A stretch of DNA of 64,000 nt from Xylophilus rhododendri (GCF_009906855.1 NZ_CP047650.1:4340001-4404000); one strand, 5' to 3'. Positions 9,021 through 17,995 are shown, numbered from the stretch's first letter. Notes: generated by a model not told the origin, from the sequence alone. A program made the numbers and translations.

Positions 9021-10646
9021 TCAGGCACCGATGCGCGCGAATGCGGCAGGGCCACCGATGGCGGCGCCATACGCATGATGGCTGGCGGCCAGTCCGCCAC
9101 CGGCCAGCCTGAACACTGACACCGCCTGCACCAGCTGCTGCGCCTGGCCCTTCAGGCTCGACGCCGCCGCTGCGCTTTCCTCCACCAGGGCCGCGTTCTG
9201 CTGCGTGGCCTGGTCCATCTGCGTCACCGTCTCGCCGACCTGTGTCACACCGGCGCTCTGCTCGCGGGTGGCCACGCTGATTTCGGCGACGATGCTGGCC
9301 ACGCGCTGGATCGACTGCACCACATCGCTCATCGTGGCCCCGGCGCGATCGACCAGGGCGGTGCCCTGGCTGACCCGCTCGACGCTGGTGTCGATCAGCG
9401 TCTTGATTTCCTTGGCCGCGTCCGCGCTGCGGCCCGCCAGGCTGCGCACTTCGCTGGCGACCACCGCGAAACCACGGCCCTGTTCGCCAGCGCGGGCGGC
9501 TTCCACCGCGGCGTTCAGCGCCAGGATGTTGGTCTGGAAGGCGATGCTGTCGATCACGCCGATGATGTCGGCGATGCGGCGCGAGGCGTCGTCTATGCCC
9601 TTCATGGTGGCGACGACTTCGCCCACCACCTGTCCGCCGCGGGTGGCCACCGCGGAGGCATCGGTGGCGAGCTTGCTGGCTTCCTGGGCGTTGTCGGAGT
9701 TCTGGCGCACGGTCGAGCTCAGCTCTTCCATGGACGCCGCGGTTTCTTCCAGCGCGGCCGCCTGCTGCTCGGTGCGGCCGGACAGGTCGTGGTTGCCCTG
9801 TTCGATCTGCGCGCTGGCGGTGGCCACGCCCTCGGCATTGCCGCGCACCTCGCCCACCACCCGCGACAGGCTGTCGCGCATTTCGGAAAGCGCCTGCATC
9901 AGCTCGGCGGACTCGTCCTTGCCGGACACCGCCACCTGCATCGTCAGATCACCCTGGGCGACCTTGCTGGCCATCTCCACGGCCAGCGCCAGGGGCACGG
10001 TGATCAGCCGGGTGATCCACCAGGCCAGCAGGCCGGACACCAGCACCACCACCAGCATCAGCACCGCCAGCATGGTGCGGGCGCTGGCGTAGACGGCGGT
10101 ACCGGCGTCGTGCGCCGCGTCGGCGGCCTTGCGGTTGAAGTCGGTCAGCGCGGTCATCTTGCTGGTCAGCGTCGCATACTTCGCGGCCGACGGGCCGAAG
10201 TAAAGGCGCACGATGTCGTCGTGCGGGGCGTTCTTGTCCAGCATGGCCAGCAGCTGAGCCTGGTCGGCCATGTAGCCGGTGCGAGCGGCCTGGAAATCGT
10301 CGTACAGCCGCCGCTCTTCGCCTTCGGTTACCAGGGGCGCATACACATCGACCGCCTTTTGCACCTCGGCGCGTCGGGCGGCCAGATCGTTCTTGTACTT
10401 CTCGGCCTCGTCCTGCTGCGCCGGCATGAACAGCTCGCTCTCCGTGCGGCGCATGCGGTTGACCGACACCCGCACCGTTCCCACCGCCTGCACGCTGGGC
10501 AGCCAGTTGGTGGCGATGTCGTCGGCGCCCGCCGCGACGCGGGAAAGCTGGTTCCACGCCAGGATTCCCAGCACGAGAGTCAGCAGGGTGGTGATCGTGA
10601 AGGCGAGGGCGAGCTTCGCTCCGATACGCAGGTTTGCGAGGTTCAT
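9021..10646 (-). CDS. Methyl-accepting chemotaxis protein
   Basis: This 541-residue transmembrane chemoreceptor has a first membrane helix near residues 10-30, a periplasmic four-helix-bundle region to about 190, a second helix ([20 protein letters not shown]), HAMP, then the cytoplasmic signalling hairpin with the invariant tip [20 protein letters not shown]. No C-terminal NWETF-type pentapeptide is present, so adaptation enzymes must reach it by another route. ATG 10646 is chosen because it begins right before the first helix. It signals to CheA/CheW; the ligand is unknown. Confidence 0.93.
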   Translation of the reverse strand: MNLANLRIGAKLALAFTITTLLTLVLGILAWNQLSRVAAGADDIATNWLPSVQAVGTVRVSVNRMRRTESELFMPAQQDEAEKYKNDLAARRAEVQKAVDVYAPLVTEGEERRLYDDFQAARTGYMADQAQLLAMLDKNAPHDDIVRLYFGPSAAKYATLTSKMTALTDFNRKAADAAHDAGTAVYASARTMLAVLMLVVVLVSGLLAWWITRLITVPLALAVEMASKVAQGDLTMQVAVSGKDESAELMQALSEMRDSLSRVVGEVRGNAEGVATASAQIEQGNHDLSGRTEQQAAALEETAASMEELSSTVRQNSDNAQEASKLATDASAVATRGGQVVGEVVATMKGIDDASRRIADIIGVIDSIAFQTNILALNAAVEAARAGEQGRGFAVVASEVRSLAGRSADAAKEIKTLIDTSVERVSQGTALVDRAGATMSDVVQSIQRVASIVAEISVATREQSAGVTQVGETVTQMDQATQQNAALVEESAAAASSLKGQAQQLVQAVSVFRLAGGGLAASHHAYGAAIGGPAAFARIGA

Positions 10647-10858
10647 CTTGGCGGGGGTGGAAGGAGAAGCGGGAGGAAATTTTCGTACGTCGTCACAATT
10701 GGAAACCGCCGGACCTGACCACTTCCTGAAGCATAGGAACGAATCCAGGCGTCTGTTGGTTCGATGCAACGGTAAGGCCATTCCGTAGGCCAAGGCCTAG
10801 GCCGCGATACGGCGCCCGCTGGCTGTTGGGGCTGGGTCGTGGCGAGACCATACACCGC

Positions 10859-11080
10859 ATGAAACTTCCCACCAAACGCGGCACGAAACGCGAAGCCCAG
10901 ATGGGCGAATTCGAGGCCCTGGATTCCGCTGACCGGCTCGACCGCAAGGCCGAACGCCGCCGCGCCGAAGCGCTGTCGCCCGAGAGCCCGGTCGGCTATC
11001 CCGGCGCACCGGCCCGGACTGCACGCAAATCGCAGCCGGAAAACGGCTGGGCAGGACAGCGCTTCGTCCTCATGGCTTGA
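10859..11080 (+). CDS. Small basic hypothetical protein, 73 aa
   Basis: The frame encodes a charged Arg/Lys/Glu/Ala-rich protein of 73 residues (MKLPTKRGTKREAQMGEFEA at the start). It has no membrane segment and no recognised domain. The 3' end overlaps the convergent transporter gene by 11 bases. Support is only an open frame and plausible composition. Confidence 0.4.
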   Translation: MKLPTKRGTKREAQMGEFEALDSADRLDRKAERRRAEALSPESPVGYPGAPARTARKSQPENGWAGQRFVLMA

Positions 11081-11741
11081 GGCTGAAGGGGTTGAAGTCG
11101 GTGTGGCGGTCGTAGACGTCCACGCCCTCCTGGCGCTTGAGGAAGGCGACGACCCGGTAGGTGACGGGAGTCATCACGATTTCCCAGCCGGTCTTGAGCA
11201 GGTACTGCGCCACAACCACCGCCAGCAACTGGTGATGGGGCCAGATGCCGCCGAACGCGATCACATAGAAAAGGCTGGAGTCGACCAGTTCGCCGCACAG
11301 GGTCGAGCCGATGGTGCGCATCCACAGTGCCCGTCCCGCCATGGCGACCTTCATGCGTGCCATCACATAGCTGTTGACGAAACTGCCGCACCAGAACGCG
11401 ATCACCGATCCGGCCACGATGCGCGGCGTGTTGCCGAACACGGCCTCCAGATGCGCCTGGTAGCCGGCGTTGAAGGGATCGCTCGAAGGCTTGAGCGCCA
11501 ACACCACGGCCGACATCAGCGCCGCGAACACCAGCGCCGCGAAACCGGCCCAGATCACGCGCCGGTCGCGGCCATAGCCGTAGACCTCGGTGAGCACATC
11601 GCCGAAGACATAGGAGATCGGGAAGAACAGCACACCCGCGCCGAAGGTCACGGTGCCGAGCAGGGGCAGCGTGACCTCGGCCGCCTTGGCCGCACCGATC
11701 AGGTTGGAGCACAGCAGCACCGCCACGAACGCGGCCATCAC
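11070..11741 (-). CDS. yhhQ: Queuosine precursor transporter (YhhQ/VUT family)
   Basis: This 223-residue six-helix membrane protein has the COG1738/YhhQ signature: FFPISYVFGDVLTEVYGYGR, RIVAGSVIAFWCGSFVNSYV and STLCGELVDSSLFYVIAF. The family imports 7-cyano-7-deazaguanine or related queuine precursors. Homologues usually have about 20 more N-terminal residues containing a YYDL motif. The in-frame sequence before the GTG at 11741 encodes PQFRYYDL but lacks a standard start, and an ATG at 11806 lies in another frame across a C-rich run. A one-base indel near 11783-11800 is therefore suspected. Confidence 0.85.
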   Translation of the reverse strand: MMAAFVAVLLCSNLIGAAKAAEVTLPLLGTVTFGAGVLFFPISYVFGDVLTEVYGYGRDRRVIWAGFAALVFAALMSAVVLALKPSSDPFNAGYQAHLEAVFGNTPRIVAGSVIAFWCGSFVNSYVMARMKVAMAGRALWMRTIGSTLCGELVDSSLFYVIAFGGIWPHHQLLAVVVAQYLLKTGWEIVMTPVTYRVVAFLKRQEGVDVYDRHTDFNPFSLKP

Positions 11742-11873
11742 GAGGTCGTAATACCGGAACTGCGGGCTGGGCGGCGTGTCCGGCAGGGGGTGGGGAGGGG
11801 GTTCATGCGGGTGGGTCCGGCGGCGGCAGGAGTGTGGCGGCTCTCAAGCAGGATCGAGGCCAGGGGGCGGGGC

Positions 11874-13052
11874 TCAGCGGGCCTGCTTGCCGGGATCCTT
11901 CACCCGCTCGAAGCGGTCGAATTCGACATTCACGAGTTTGCCCTCGACCTTCTCCACCTTGCGGATGTAGACCGTCTGCACGATGTCGCGGGTGGCCGGA
12001 TCGATCTCGATCGGACCGCGCGGGCTTTCGAAGCGCAGGCCGCGCAGCGCCTCCATCATCCGGTTGCCGCCGAGATCGCCCCGGGTTCGCTTGAGCGCGA
12101 GGTCGATCGCCGCCATCGCGTCGTAGGCCGTCACCGCGAAATAACTCGGCCGCCTCTCCCGCCCGAAGCGGGCGGCGAAGTCGGCCACGAACTTCTGGTT
12201 CTTGGGCGAGACGTGGGTGTAGGAGTAGTGATGGCTGGTGATCAGCCCGAGCGCCACGTCGCCGGTCGCTTCCAGATAGGCATCGCTGGTGGCGTCGCCG
12301 GTCGCGAACAGCCGCACGCCGAGTTCTTCCACGCCCGACTGTTTCCAGGCCTTCAGAAAAGCCATGGGCATGGCGCCCGCCGGAAAGAAAAAGAAGACCG
12401 AGCGCGGCCGCACCTGGCGGATGCGCTGGATGCAGGCGGCGAAGTCGCTGCTGTCCAGCGTCACCCGGAACTGCCCGGCGATGGTTCCGCCGCCGCCGAT
12501 GAAAGCCGCGGCGAAGGCCGTCTCGGCATCGATGCCGGAAGTGAAATCGGCCACCACCGTGAAAGCGTCCCGGATGCCGTTGCGCAGCATCCAGCGCGCC
12601 ATCGGATCGGATACCTGCTGCACCGTGAACGACACCCGGGCGATATAGGGCGATGCTGCGGTGATGCCCGACGAGGAGGCGTTCATCACCACCGTGGGAA
12701 TCTTGGCCTGCGTGATCACCGGCGCGACGGCATAGGCGTAGGTGCTGAAATCCAGCCCGGTCAGGATGTCGATGCGTTCCTTGCCGACCAGGTCCTGCGC
12801 GAAGCCGCGCGCCACCTCCGGTGCCGGCCCGGCCGCATCCTTGCGGATGAATTCCACGCCGCGGCCGGCCAGGGTTTCACCGTGTTCCTGGAGGTACAGC
12901 GCGATGCCGGCATCGAATTGCCGGCCGTAGTCGGCATAGGGCCCGCTGTAGGTGGCGATGATGCCGATACGCACCGGCGCATCGGCCGCGGCGGCTGCCA
13001 GCGGCAGGGCTGGTGCGGCGAGGGCGGAGAGGATTTGTCTTCTACTCGGCAT
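11874..13052 (-). CDS. ABC transporter periplasmic substrate-binding protein (LivJ/K type)
   Basis: This 392-residue type I periplasmic binding protein is of the branched-chain amino acid/amide class. The N-terminus MPSRRQILSALAAPALPLAA carries a twin-arginine-like pattern followed by a hydrophobic stretch. VRIGIIATYSGPYADYGRQF and IPTVVMNASSSGIT are typical of the Peripla_BP_6 fold. ATG 13052 is chosen because it starts at the signal peptide; the longer frame runs into the tRNA fragment. No permease or ATPase genes are adjacent, so it is an orphan binding protein, and the ligand is unknown. Confidence 0.85.
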   Translation of the reverse strand: MPSRRQILSALAAPALPLAAAAADAPVRIGIIATYSGPYADYGRQFDAGIALYLQEHGETLAGRGVEFIRKDAAGPAPEVARGFAQDLVGKERIDILTGLDFSTYAYAVAPVITQAKIPTVVMNASSSGITAASPYIARVSFTVQQVSDPMARWMLRNGIRDAFTVVADFTSGIDAETAFAAAFIGGGGTIAGQFRVTLDSSDFAACIQRIRQVRPRSVFFFFPAGAMPMAFLKAWKQSGVEELGVRLFATGDATSDAYLEATGDVALGLITSHHYSYTHVSPKNQKFVADFAARFGRERRPSYFAVTAYDAMAAIDLALKRTRGDLGGNRMMEALRGLRFESPRGPIEIDPATRDIVQTVYIRKVEKVEGKLVNVEFDRFERVKDPGKQAR

Positions 13053-13159
13053 TCCGGCACCTGTTGGGGGATGCACGAGCTTACGCTGCTCGCGGAAAGT
13101 TATCCGGCGGCCTTGCGACTCATGGCGCGGATCTGGTGGAGATGACCGCCAGACTGCCA

Positions 13160-13218
13160 TGGTGCCCGGGGCCGGAATCGAACCGGCACGCCTTGCGGCG
13201 GGGGATTTTGAGTCCCTG
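13160..13218 (-). other. Attachment junction: 3' half of tRNA-Leu(CAA) only
   Basis: On the minus strand the sequence from CAGGGACTCAAAATCC to the CCA end matches the anticodon loop (CAA), variable arm, T-arm (GGTTCGATTCC) and 3' acceptor (CCCGGGCACCA) of tRNA-Leu. The 5' half and the matching 5' acceptor GCCCGGG are missing, and phage DNA with the integrase begins where they should be. This is the displaced 3' half left by integration; the intact gene should be rebuilt at the other prophage end. Confidence 0.82.
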
Positions 13219-13313
13219 GAAAAATTGAGCATTGGCGCGGGTTTTTGGCCTAAACGTTCCGCATTTGTGGAGGTCCGGCCTCCAGCGAGGATGGACGTTT
13301 GCGGAACGCTTTT

Positions 13314-14336
13314 TCAGGCCACTGGCTTGAGTTTTCTGACGGCTCCGTAGTGCCTTTCCGTGAGTCGTTTGTCGTCGTGCTGCAGCAGGTCTGAAGCCTC
13401 CTCCAAGCTGCCGGATTTCTGAGCTGCGCGCTTCCTGCCGTCGCGCAGAAACAGCGCTCGAATCGCCGCCACGCTTTGGCCATCGTCCGCGAGAGAGGCC
13501 TTCACCGCAGCCCGCTCCCGGGCCGTGTCCCACCGGTATCGCAGCATCTTCAGGTTCACCGGCCGCCCGTCCGGAGTGGATAGCAGCATGAGGTGGTCGG
13601 CGCCGAGGGCGCGGCGCCGGGCCAGCAGATCGGGCAGCGTTGCCGACAGGCTGAGATCCCACTCGGCTTCCTTCCCGGTCTTGCTGGCCTCCAGGTGCAG
13701 GATGTCGGTCCGGGGCATGAGGACGGTGATGCAGTCGGTCAGGCGCATGCCGGTGGCGCTGGCCAGGTCCATGCAGTCGTGCAGCACCTGGTCGCCTTCG
13801 TACCGGATGGCATTCCAGATCTCATCGCGCACGCGCATGCGCCGCGGCTTCTCCTTGTTTTTCCAGCCGGACCGCTCCATGCCGGCCGCCGGCCACACCA
13901 GGGTCGTGTAGCCCTCGCCTCGGGCCCAGTTCCAGATCAGCGATAGAAGAGCCATCTCGCGGTTGCCTTGTGTCTTGGCGCTCCGTGCTCGCAGATAGCC
14001 CTTAAGCAGCGGGACGTCGACCTGGTCCCAAGTGCCCGGGCCGAACGTCGGCCGGATCCGGCGCAGCTGCTTCGTGTAGCCCTCGCGGGTGTGGTGGTTC
14101 GTGTAAGTGGGCAGCACCTCGGCCTCCCAGGCCTTGAACGCTTCCTCGATGGTGCCGACCATGCGCGGAGCTTGGTGGTGGATCTCATCCCAACGCTTCA
14201 CGGCCTCGTCGAAGTCCTTGCCGAGCGGAATGTCCGCCTCGCTCCAAGCCCGGCGGTCGTAAAAATAGTAGACGACCACTTTCCCCGACTTGCGCCGGCG
14301 CGTGACGGATCGGAGGTTGGGGTATTGGCCGGTCAT
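13314..14336 (-). CDS. int: Phage tyrosine-type integrase
   Basis: A 340-residue tyrosine recombinase. The catalytic domain shows Arg in ASATGMRLTDC, Lys in EASKTGKE, a diverged Arg motif (AAIRALFLRDGRKRAA), then LLQHDDKRLTERHYG with the His and the nucleophilic Tyr. The N-terminal half has arm- and core-binding domains. ATG 14336 overlaps the excisionase stop (ATGA), giving a translationally coupled pair. It lies about 95 bp from the tRNA-Leu junction it would recombine. Expected to catalyse integration and, with the upstream excisionase, excision. Confidence 0.93.
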   Translation of the reverse strand: MTGQYPNLRSVTRRRKSGKVVVYYFYDRRAWSEADIPLGKDFDEAVKRWDEIHHQAPRMVGTIEEAFKAWEAEVLPTYTNHHTREGYTKQLRRIRPTFGPGTWDQVDVPLLKGYLRARSAKTQGNREMALLSLIWNWARGEGYTTLVWPAAGMERSGWKNKEKPRRMRVRDEIWNAIRYEGDQVLHDCMDLASATGMRLTDCITVLMPRTDILHLEASKTGKEAEWDLSLSATLPDLLARRRALGADHLMLLSTPDGRPVNLKMLRYRWDTARERAAVKASLADDGQSVAAIRALFLRDGRKRAAQKSGSLEEASDLLQHDDKRLTERHYGAVRKLKPVA

Positions 14337-14557
14337 TTCACCAGTGCGAGGCTGATCCCGCGCGAGGGCGTGACGGCGCGGCCGGCAAGCCATTCGCGGG
14401 TGTGAAAACGGCTGACGAGGATACGCCTGCCGCGGCGCCGGAAGGGTATGCCATCGGCGGCCAGGATGCGCTCCTGCTCGTCGATGTTCGCGGTGTCGGC
14501 CAGCGCCTTGACCTCGCTCGGGGTCAGGAATTCGTCGGCTAGTGGTTGAGCGGACAT
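14333..14557 (-). CDS. DUF4224 protein, probable excisionase
   Basis: This 74-residue protein starts MSAQPLADEFLTPSEVKALA and contains the DUF4224 pattern: a short helix region, then ILAADGIPFRRRGRRILVSR. DUF4224 proteins lie directly upstream of tyrosine integrases in many prophages and are regarded as excisionase or directionality factors. It overlaps the upstream DUF4326 gene and the downstream integrase by a few bases each, so all three are one coupled unit. Confidence 0.8.
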   Translation of the reverse strand: MSAQPLADEFLTPSEVKALADTANIDEQERILAADGIPFRRRGRRILVSRFHTREWLAGRAVTPSRGISLALVK

Positions 14558-14958
14558 CAGCCTTCTCCTTGCGCCGCATTCGCCAGCTGCAGCAGCACGT
14601 CAGCGTGGCAAGGCGTGCCCAAGCGGCACCAGCATGCGAGGTTCTTGCCGCGCAGCTCGCGCCGGATGTCGTCGGTGGAAACCCAGACGTGAGCAGAGCC
14701 GCGGCGCGCGGTATGGCCCAGGTAGCCCCCATCGCGGTCAAGCTGATCGCGGAACAGCACCACGGCCGTGGCGGCATCCTTGATCTCGACCGTGCCGTGC
14801 CCAGCATCGACCTGATCGCCGACGCGGAAGGGATTGCCCCAGATGGTGGTGCGATCGACCTTCACGGTGTTGGCTGGCATGCGCCAGCCAGCGGTGCGGC
14901 CGAGCTGCACTCGGTGCGGCAGGGCTGGGGGCGGCTGAGTGGCAGCTGTGTGCGGCAT
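14557..14958 (-). CDS. DUF4326 domain protein
   Basis: This 133-residue protein has the DUF4326 hallmarks: TIWGNPFRVG near the middle and the Cys/His-rich NLACWCRLGTPCHADVLL at the C-terminus. The family is common in phages. Its fold is thought related to nucleotide-binding Rossmann-like YspA proteins, but the function is not established. ATG 14958 is chosen as the first start compatible with family length. It is the first gene of the DUF4326-excisionase-integrase unit. Confidence 0.78.
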   Translation of the reverse strand: MPHTAATQPPPALPHRVQLGRTAGWRMPANTVKVDRTTIWGNPFRVGDQVDAGHGTVEIKDAATAVVLFRDQLDRDGGYLGHTARRGSAHVWVSTDDIRRELRGKNLACWCRLGTPCHADVLLQLANAAQGEG

Positions 14959-14970
14959 ACTCGTTCCTGC

Positions 14971-15276
14971 ATGGAAAGTCCCGTCAATGCTATATACCGG
15001 ATCTGCGCAGTGCGATACGGCGCCGACGGCTATCTGGCCGCTGTGCGTTGGTGCCGGATGGAACTCGACACGGACAATGCGACTGCTGGTCAGCTCGAGG
15101 AAGTGGGCGCGGACAGAGCCATGGCCGCGGCCTATGCCAACCTGGTGTATGCCTGGGGACCAAGCCGGCTCGTCAATCGAATCGTGGTCGAGCCAAAAGC
15201 ATTTGGTGGCAGCCGATTGGCGGACTCGTCCGATGCGGCTGCAGATTCCTGGCTGACCAGCATGCCGAGGTTTTGA
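14971..15276 (+). CDS. Hypothetical phage protein, 101 aa
   Basis: The frame starts at ATG 14971 (MESPVNAIYRICAVRYGADG), divergent from DUF4326 with only 12 bases between starts. The protein has a plausible globular composition with Trp, Tyr and Cys. No family is recognised. No strong ribosome site is seen, and a long open frame exists on the opposite strand, so the call is moderate. Confidence 0.45.
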   Translation: MESPVNAIYRICAVRYGADGYLAAVRWCRMELDTDNATAGQLEEVGADRAMAAAYANLVYAWGPSRLVNRIVVEPKAFGGSRLADSSDAAADSWLTSMPRF

Positions 15277-15504
15277 CTCTGATTGAACCAGGGTCAGCTT
15301 GCGGTCAGACATTTGTAGTAAGACTGACCCGCGCATATCGACGCGCGCGCTCAGACACCCCTCGGCGGTGGAAATTGCCCCCCCGATCGTTTTGATCTCT
15401 CCGGTGGTCGCACTCTCTTTCTGCAGAACTGCGATTGCTAGGTTGCTGAGACGCTGAACCGGTAGCGTGAACCAACCTCCAACAGTATTTTTAAAAGTTT
15501 GACC

Positions 15505-15723
15505 ATGCCCGCTGAATACCTTATCAACATCGGCGAGGCTCAGGTTTACCTGACGGCCCAGGGCGAGCGCTGCAGCCGCGGCGCCCTCGGCACGGGACCG
15601 ATCTATTTCGTTCGCTGTGACACCGACGGGGTGCCTCTGTTGGCCAACTGGGACATCGGGCTCAGCGAATTCTCCGAAGAGCAACGCAAATCCGCGCAGG
15701 TTTGGGCGCGGGCTCGAGATTGA
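15505..15723 (+). CDS. Small phage protein, paralogue A (72 aa)
   Basis: The encoded protein starts MPAEYLINIGEAQVYLTAQG and ends in SEEQRKSAQVWARARD. It is clearly related to the protein encoded at 15865: YLINIGEAQVYL against YLVHIGGTQLYF, GPIYFVRCDT against RPVYFRPANS, and FSEEQRKSAQVWAR against FTVEQRIAARLWVR. That protein-level similarity supports coding on this strand against the long antisense frame. Function unknown. It lies in a rightward island within a leftward operon and probably has its own promoter in the AT-rich DNA just upstream. Confidence 0.65.
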   Translation: MPAEYLINIGEAQVYLTAQGERCSRGALGTGPIYFVRCDTDGVPLLANWDIGLSEFSEEQRKSAQVWARARD

Positions 15724-15864
15724 TTCAACCGGATCTGATTGGCTATCCCATTTTTCGTAATCGGGATATCGCAATCCGACTAGTTCGCTATGGCGTAAAC
15801 GCGTTATCGGCTGATCGCAGCCGCATGTGTTATCAATCGCCGGGTTAACAGCCCTTATAAAGCC

Positions 15865-16143
15865 ATGGACATTTCCGGTCTTCGCCAAGAGGCAGCACCA
15901 GTTGCGTCGTTGTCGGTTACGGCTCACTATTTGGTGCACATTGGCGGTACGCAGCTTTATTTCGACATTGACTTGGAGCCGTGCAAAGCGCCGCGGGACG
16001 GCCCGGTAGACGATCCCCGTCCGGTGTATTTCCGCCCAGCCAACTCTGCCACCCTTTGGACGCACGAATGGCAAGCGCTGCTTGCTGACTTCACCGTGGA
16101 GCAAAGGATTGCTGCGCGTCTGTGGGTGCGAGAAGGCGGATAA
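15865..16143 (+). CDS. Small phage protein, paralogue B (92 aa)
   Basis: This protein has an extra N-terminal segment (MDISGLRQEAAPVASLSVTA) and then a domain paralogous to the gene at 15505, beginning HYLVHIGGTQLYFDI. The pair looks like a diverged tandem duplication. A TTATAA sequence lies just upstream of the ATG with no clear ribosome site, so the start is uncertain. Convergent with the gene at 16181. No function known. Confidence 0.6.
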   Translation: MDISGLRQEAAPVASLSVTAHYLVHIGGTQLYFDIDLEPCKAPRDGPVDDPRPVYFRPANSATLWTHEWQALLADFTVEQRIAARLWVREGG

Positions 16144-16180
16144 CTGGAGCTGATGCGGCGCTAGACAAGCCGCGCGCTTT

Positions 16181-16474
16181 TTACTGCACGCCATTGCCGC
16201 CTCCCTTCCCACCCAGGCCATCTGCCTGAGGGGCTGCGAGTCGGGCCAATTCGGTTGTCAGGGCCAGGAAGGTGCGCCAGGGTTGCGGCTCCAGCACTCG
16301 GGTGGGCTTGCAGCTACCGGCGTGCGGGAAGGGGCTGTCCATGTAGTTGGTGATTTGCGCCCGGTTGCAAAACCTGCAGCGCAGGTAGTCGCCGTCAAGC
16401 GTCCATCGGTTTGAGAAGTCGCAGAGGTCGCCATTGATCGCGCTTGTGGCCTCGATGTATTTCCGGTCAGACAT
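16181..16474 (-). CDS. Hypothetical phage protein with Cys motif, 97 aa
   Basis: This protein has a possible metal-binding set (YLRCRFCNRAQITNY, then PHAGSC) around residues 30-55. The remainder is Pro/Gly/Ala-rich towards the C-terminus. Its ATG overlaps the end of the upstream 205-residue gene by 8 bases, so they are coupled. Similar short Cys-containing proteins are common in the left arms of Burkholderiales phages; role unknown. Confidence 0.65.
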   Translation of the reverse strand: MSDRKYIEATSAINGDLCDFSNRWTLDGDYLRCRFCNRAQITNYMDSPFPHAGSCKPTRVLEPQPWRTFLALTTELARLAAPQADGLGGKGGGNGVQ

Positions 16475-17084
16475 GGCTCTCTCCCTTCTCTGCCATCTGA
16501 TCCATTGGGCTTTTGTTGGGGGTGGCGTCCTCGATCAGAAGCGCGAACTTGCCAGAGCTCCACGACAGGGGTGCGCAGGAGGCCGCCACCTTGTTGTAGG
16601 CCTCGACGGCTTCCTGAAGGTCGCTCGGCAAGCTGTGCCAGTCGCCGTCCTCCGGCAGCTCGTCGCAGAAGAAGTCTTCGTCCAGCTGGCGCGGGAGGTT
16701 CGGATCGCAGAGCACCAGGCGCAGGCCGGTAAGCGACTCGCCCTCGTCGAGGTTTTCCGTGGCATCCTGGATGTCCTGGAAGTAGCGATCCTTCGCCTCG
16801 CTGTAGAGCATCTGGTGGCCGTCCCATGCCTTACGTGGCATAGCGGCGTAGCGTTCCAGCTTGCGTCGGGCGCCGCAGGCGTCACAGACCCCGTAGCCCT
16901 TGTCGCAGGTCGCGCCGCAGTCGGCGCAGGCGCCGTGCGTGCTGCCGCAATAGCGTGCCATGCGCTCCCCGTGAGCATCGTCGCTCCAGAGGCTGCCATC
17001 GCGGCCAACCCAGCAGGTGACCGACTTGCGTTCGGCGGCCAGCGGCGAACTCGGCAAGATGACGGTTTCAGTCTTGGCGTTCAT
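16467..17084 (-). CDS. Zinc-ribbon phage protein, 205 aa
   Basis: This protein has a Cys-rich block (CADCGATCDKGYGVCDACGA) at about residues 53-72 that should bind one or two zinc ions. A mixed acidic C-terminal domain (DENLDEGESLTGLRLVLCDP region) follows. The architecture suggests nucleic-acid or protein binding, but no named family is recognised. It lies 3 bases downstream of the MazG-like gene in the leftward operon. Confidence 0.65.
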   Translation of the reverse strand: MNAKTETVILPSSPLAAERKSVTCWVGRDGSLWSDDAHGERMARYCGSTHGACADCGATCDKGYGVCDACGARRKLERYAAMPRKAWDGHQMLYSEAKDRYFQDIQDATENLDEGESLTGLRLVLCDPNLPRQLDEDFFCDELPEDGDWHSLPSDLQEAVEAYNKVAASCAPLSWSSGKFALLIEDATPNKSPMDQMAEKGESHV

Positions 17085-17087
17085 GGC

Positions 17088-17975
17088 TCACGCTCCTTTG
17101 GTTGCTTGAGAAGCGATAGCTGCGTCGAATTTCGGTTTGGCTGCGTAGCGGGCACGCATCTTGTCGCGGACATGCGGCTGGCAGATATGTGCCACGTCGG
17201 CCTCCGCCATGGCGATCATGTCGATGCCCTTGGCCTGCGCCAGTGCGCCCAACGTGGCAACAACCGAGCCGATTTCCTTCGCCAACTCGCCCACGGGGCG
17301 GCTGTAGGTGTGCGCCACCCGCTGGTGCGCCTCCTGCTCGGACATGGCGGCCGCCTGCGCCACCTCGATGGCCTCCTCGAAGAAGTGGCCGCGCCGGTCG
17401 GGCAGGCTTTCCATGCACTCGATGCCGAAGGCCGCGCAGCCGGCGGCCCAGATGCGGGCCTGGAGGGCATCCGGATGCTCCGCTCCTGCCGGTGCAGCCT
17501 GCTCGGGCTGTCGAACCACCGCGCAGGCGCCGGCCATGCGCTGGCTGCGGATGCGGTTGAATTGCTCTTGTTTGCCTTCCGTGCAGAGGTTCCAGCCCAG
17601 CAGCATGCCTGCCGCGTAATTGGAGTCGGCAATCGCGTCCTGGCGCTCGCTCGGCGCTCCCTTGCCGGACTCCACGGCAGGAGCGGCTGCAGACGCGGAT
17701 GCTTCACCCGCCAGGGCGGCCCGTGCGACCGCGCCGGCGGCGCCTTCCGCGTAGGTCTGGAGGGCGGCGCGCAGCACGTTGATTTCGGTCTGGGCATCGT
17801 CCATGACAGCCTGGGCCGATGGGCGCTCAATCCAGTTGCCGGACTCGTCCGAAACGCGCCGAACCCCTCCGCACAAGAGGATGAAACTGAAGGCAGGGAG
17901 CCTGCAGAGCTTGTCCCAATACTCGTAGCCGGGGCGAAGTGCTGGAGCGGCGCCGCTCATAGGGATGTTTTCCAT
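17088..17975 (-). CDS. MazG-like phage protein, 295 aa
   Basis: The C-terminal third resembles MazG-type all-alpha nucleotide pyrophosphohydrolases: RGHFFEEAIEVAQAAAMSEQ, then GELAKEIGSVVATLGALAQA with the acidic residues that usually bind magnesium. The N-terminal part is Ala-rich and not recognised. The ATG at 17975 has AAGGA about 7 bases upstream; an ATG at 17999 overlaps the methyltransferase stop but lacks a ribosome site. MazG-like phage proteins are proposed to remove nucleotides or alarmones during infection; the reaction here is inferred. Confidence 0.65.
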   Translation of the reverse strand: MENIPMSGAAPALRPGYEYWDKLCRLPAFSFILLCGGVRRVSDESGNWIERPSAQAVMDDAQTEINVLRAALQTYAEGAAGAVARAALAGEASASAAAPAVESGKGAPSERQDAIADSNYAAGMLLGWNLCTEGKQEQFNRIRSQRMAGACAVVRQPEQAAPAGAEHPDALQARIWAAGCAAFGIECMESLPDRRGHFFEEAIEVAQAAAMSEQEAHQRVAHTYSRPVGELAKEIGSVVATLGALAQAKGIDMIAMAEADVAHICQPHVRDKMRARYAAKPKFDAAIASQATKGA

Positions 17976-17995
17976 GTTGTTTCCTTGGGAGGGAG

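Noticed and set aside
11103..13145. 680-codon rightward open frame
   Set aside because: Antisense to the transporter and binding-protein genes; His/Arg/Gly-rich shadow composition.
13160..13218. Intact tRNA-Leu gene
   Set aside because: The 5' half and 5' acceptor strand are absent; only an attachment remnant remains.
14557..16221. Long leftward open frame of 554 codons
   Set aside because: Only its last 133 codons (DUF4326) look coding. The rest is antisense to two mutually similar rightward genes and has no consistent codon bias.
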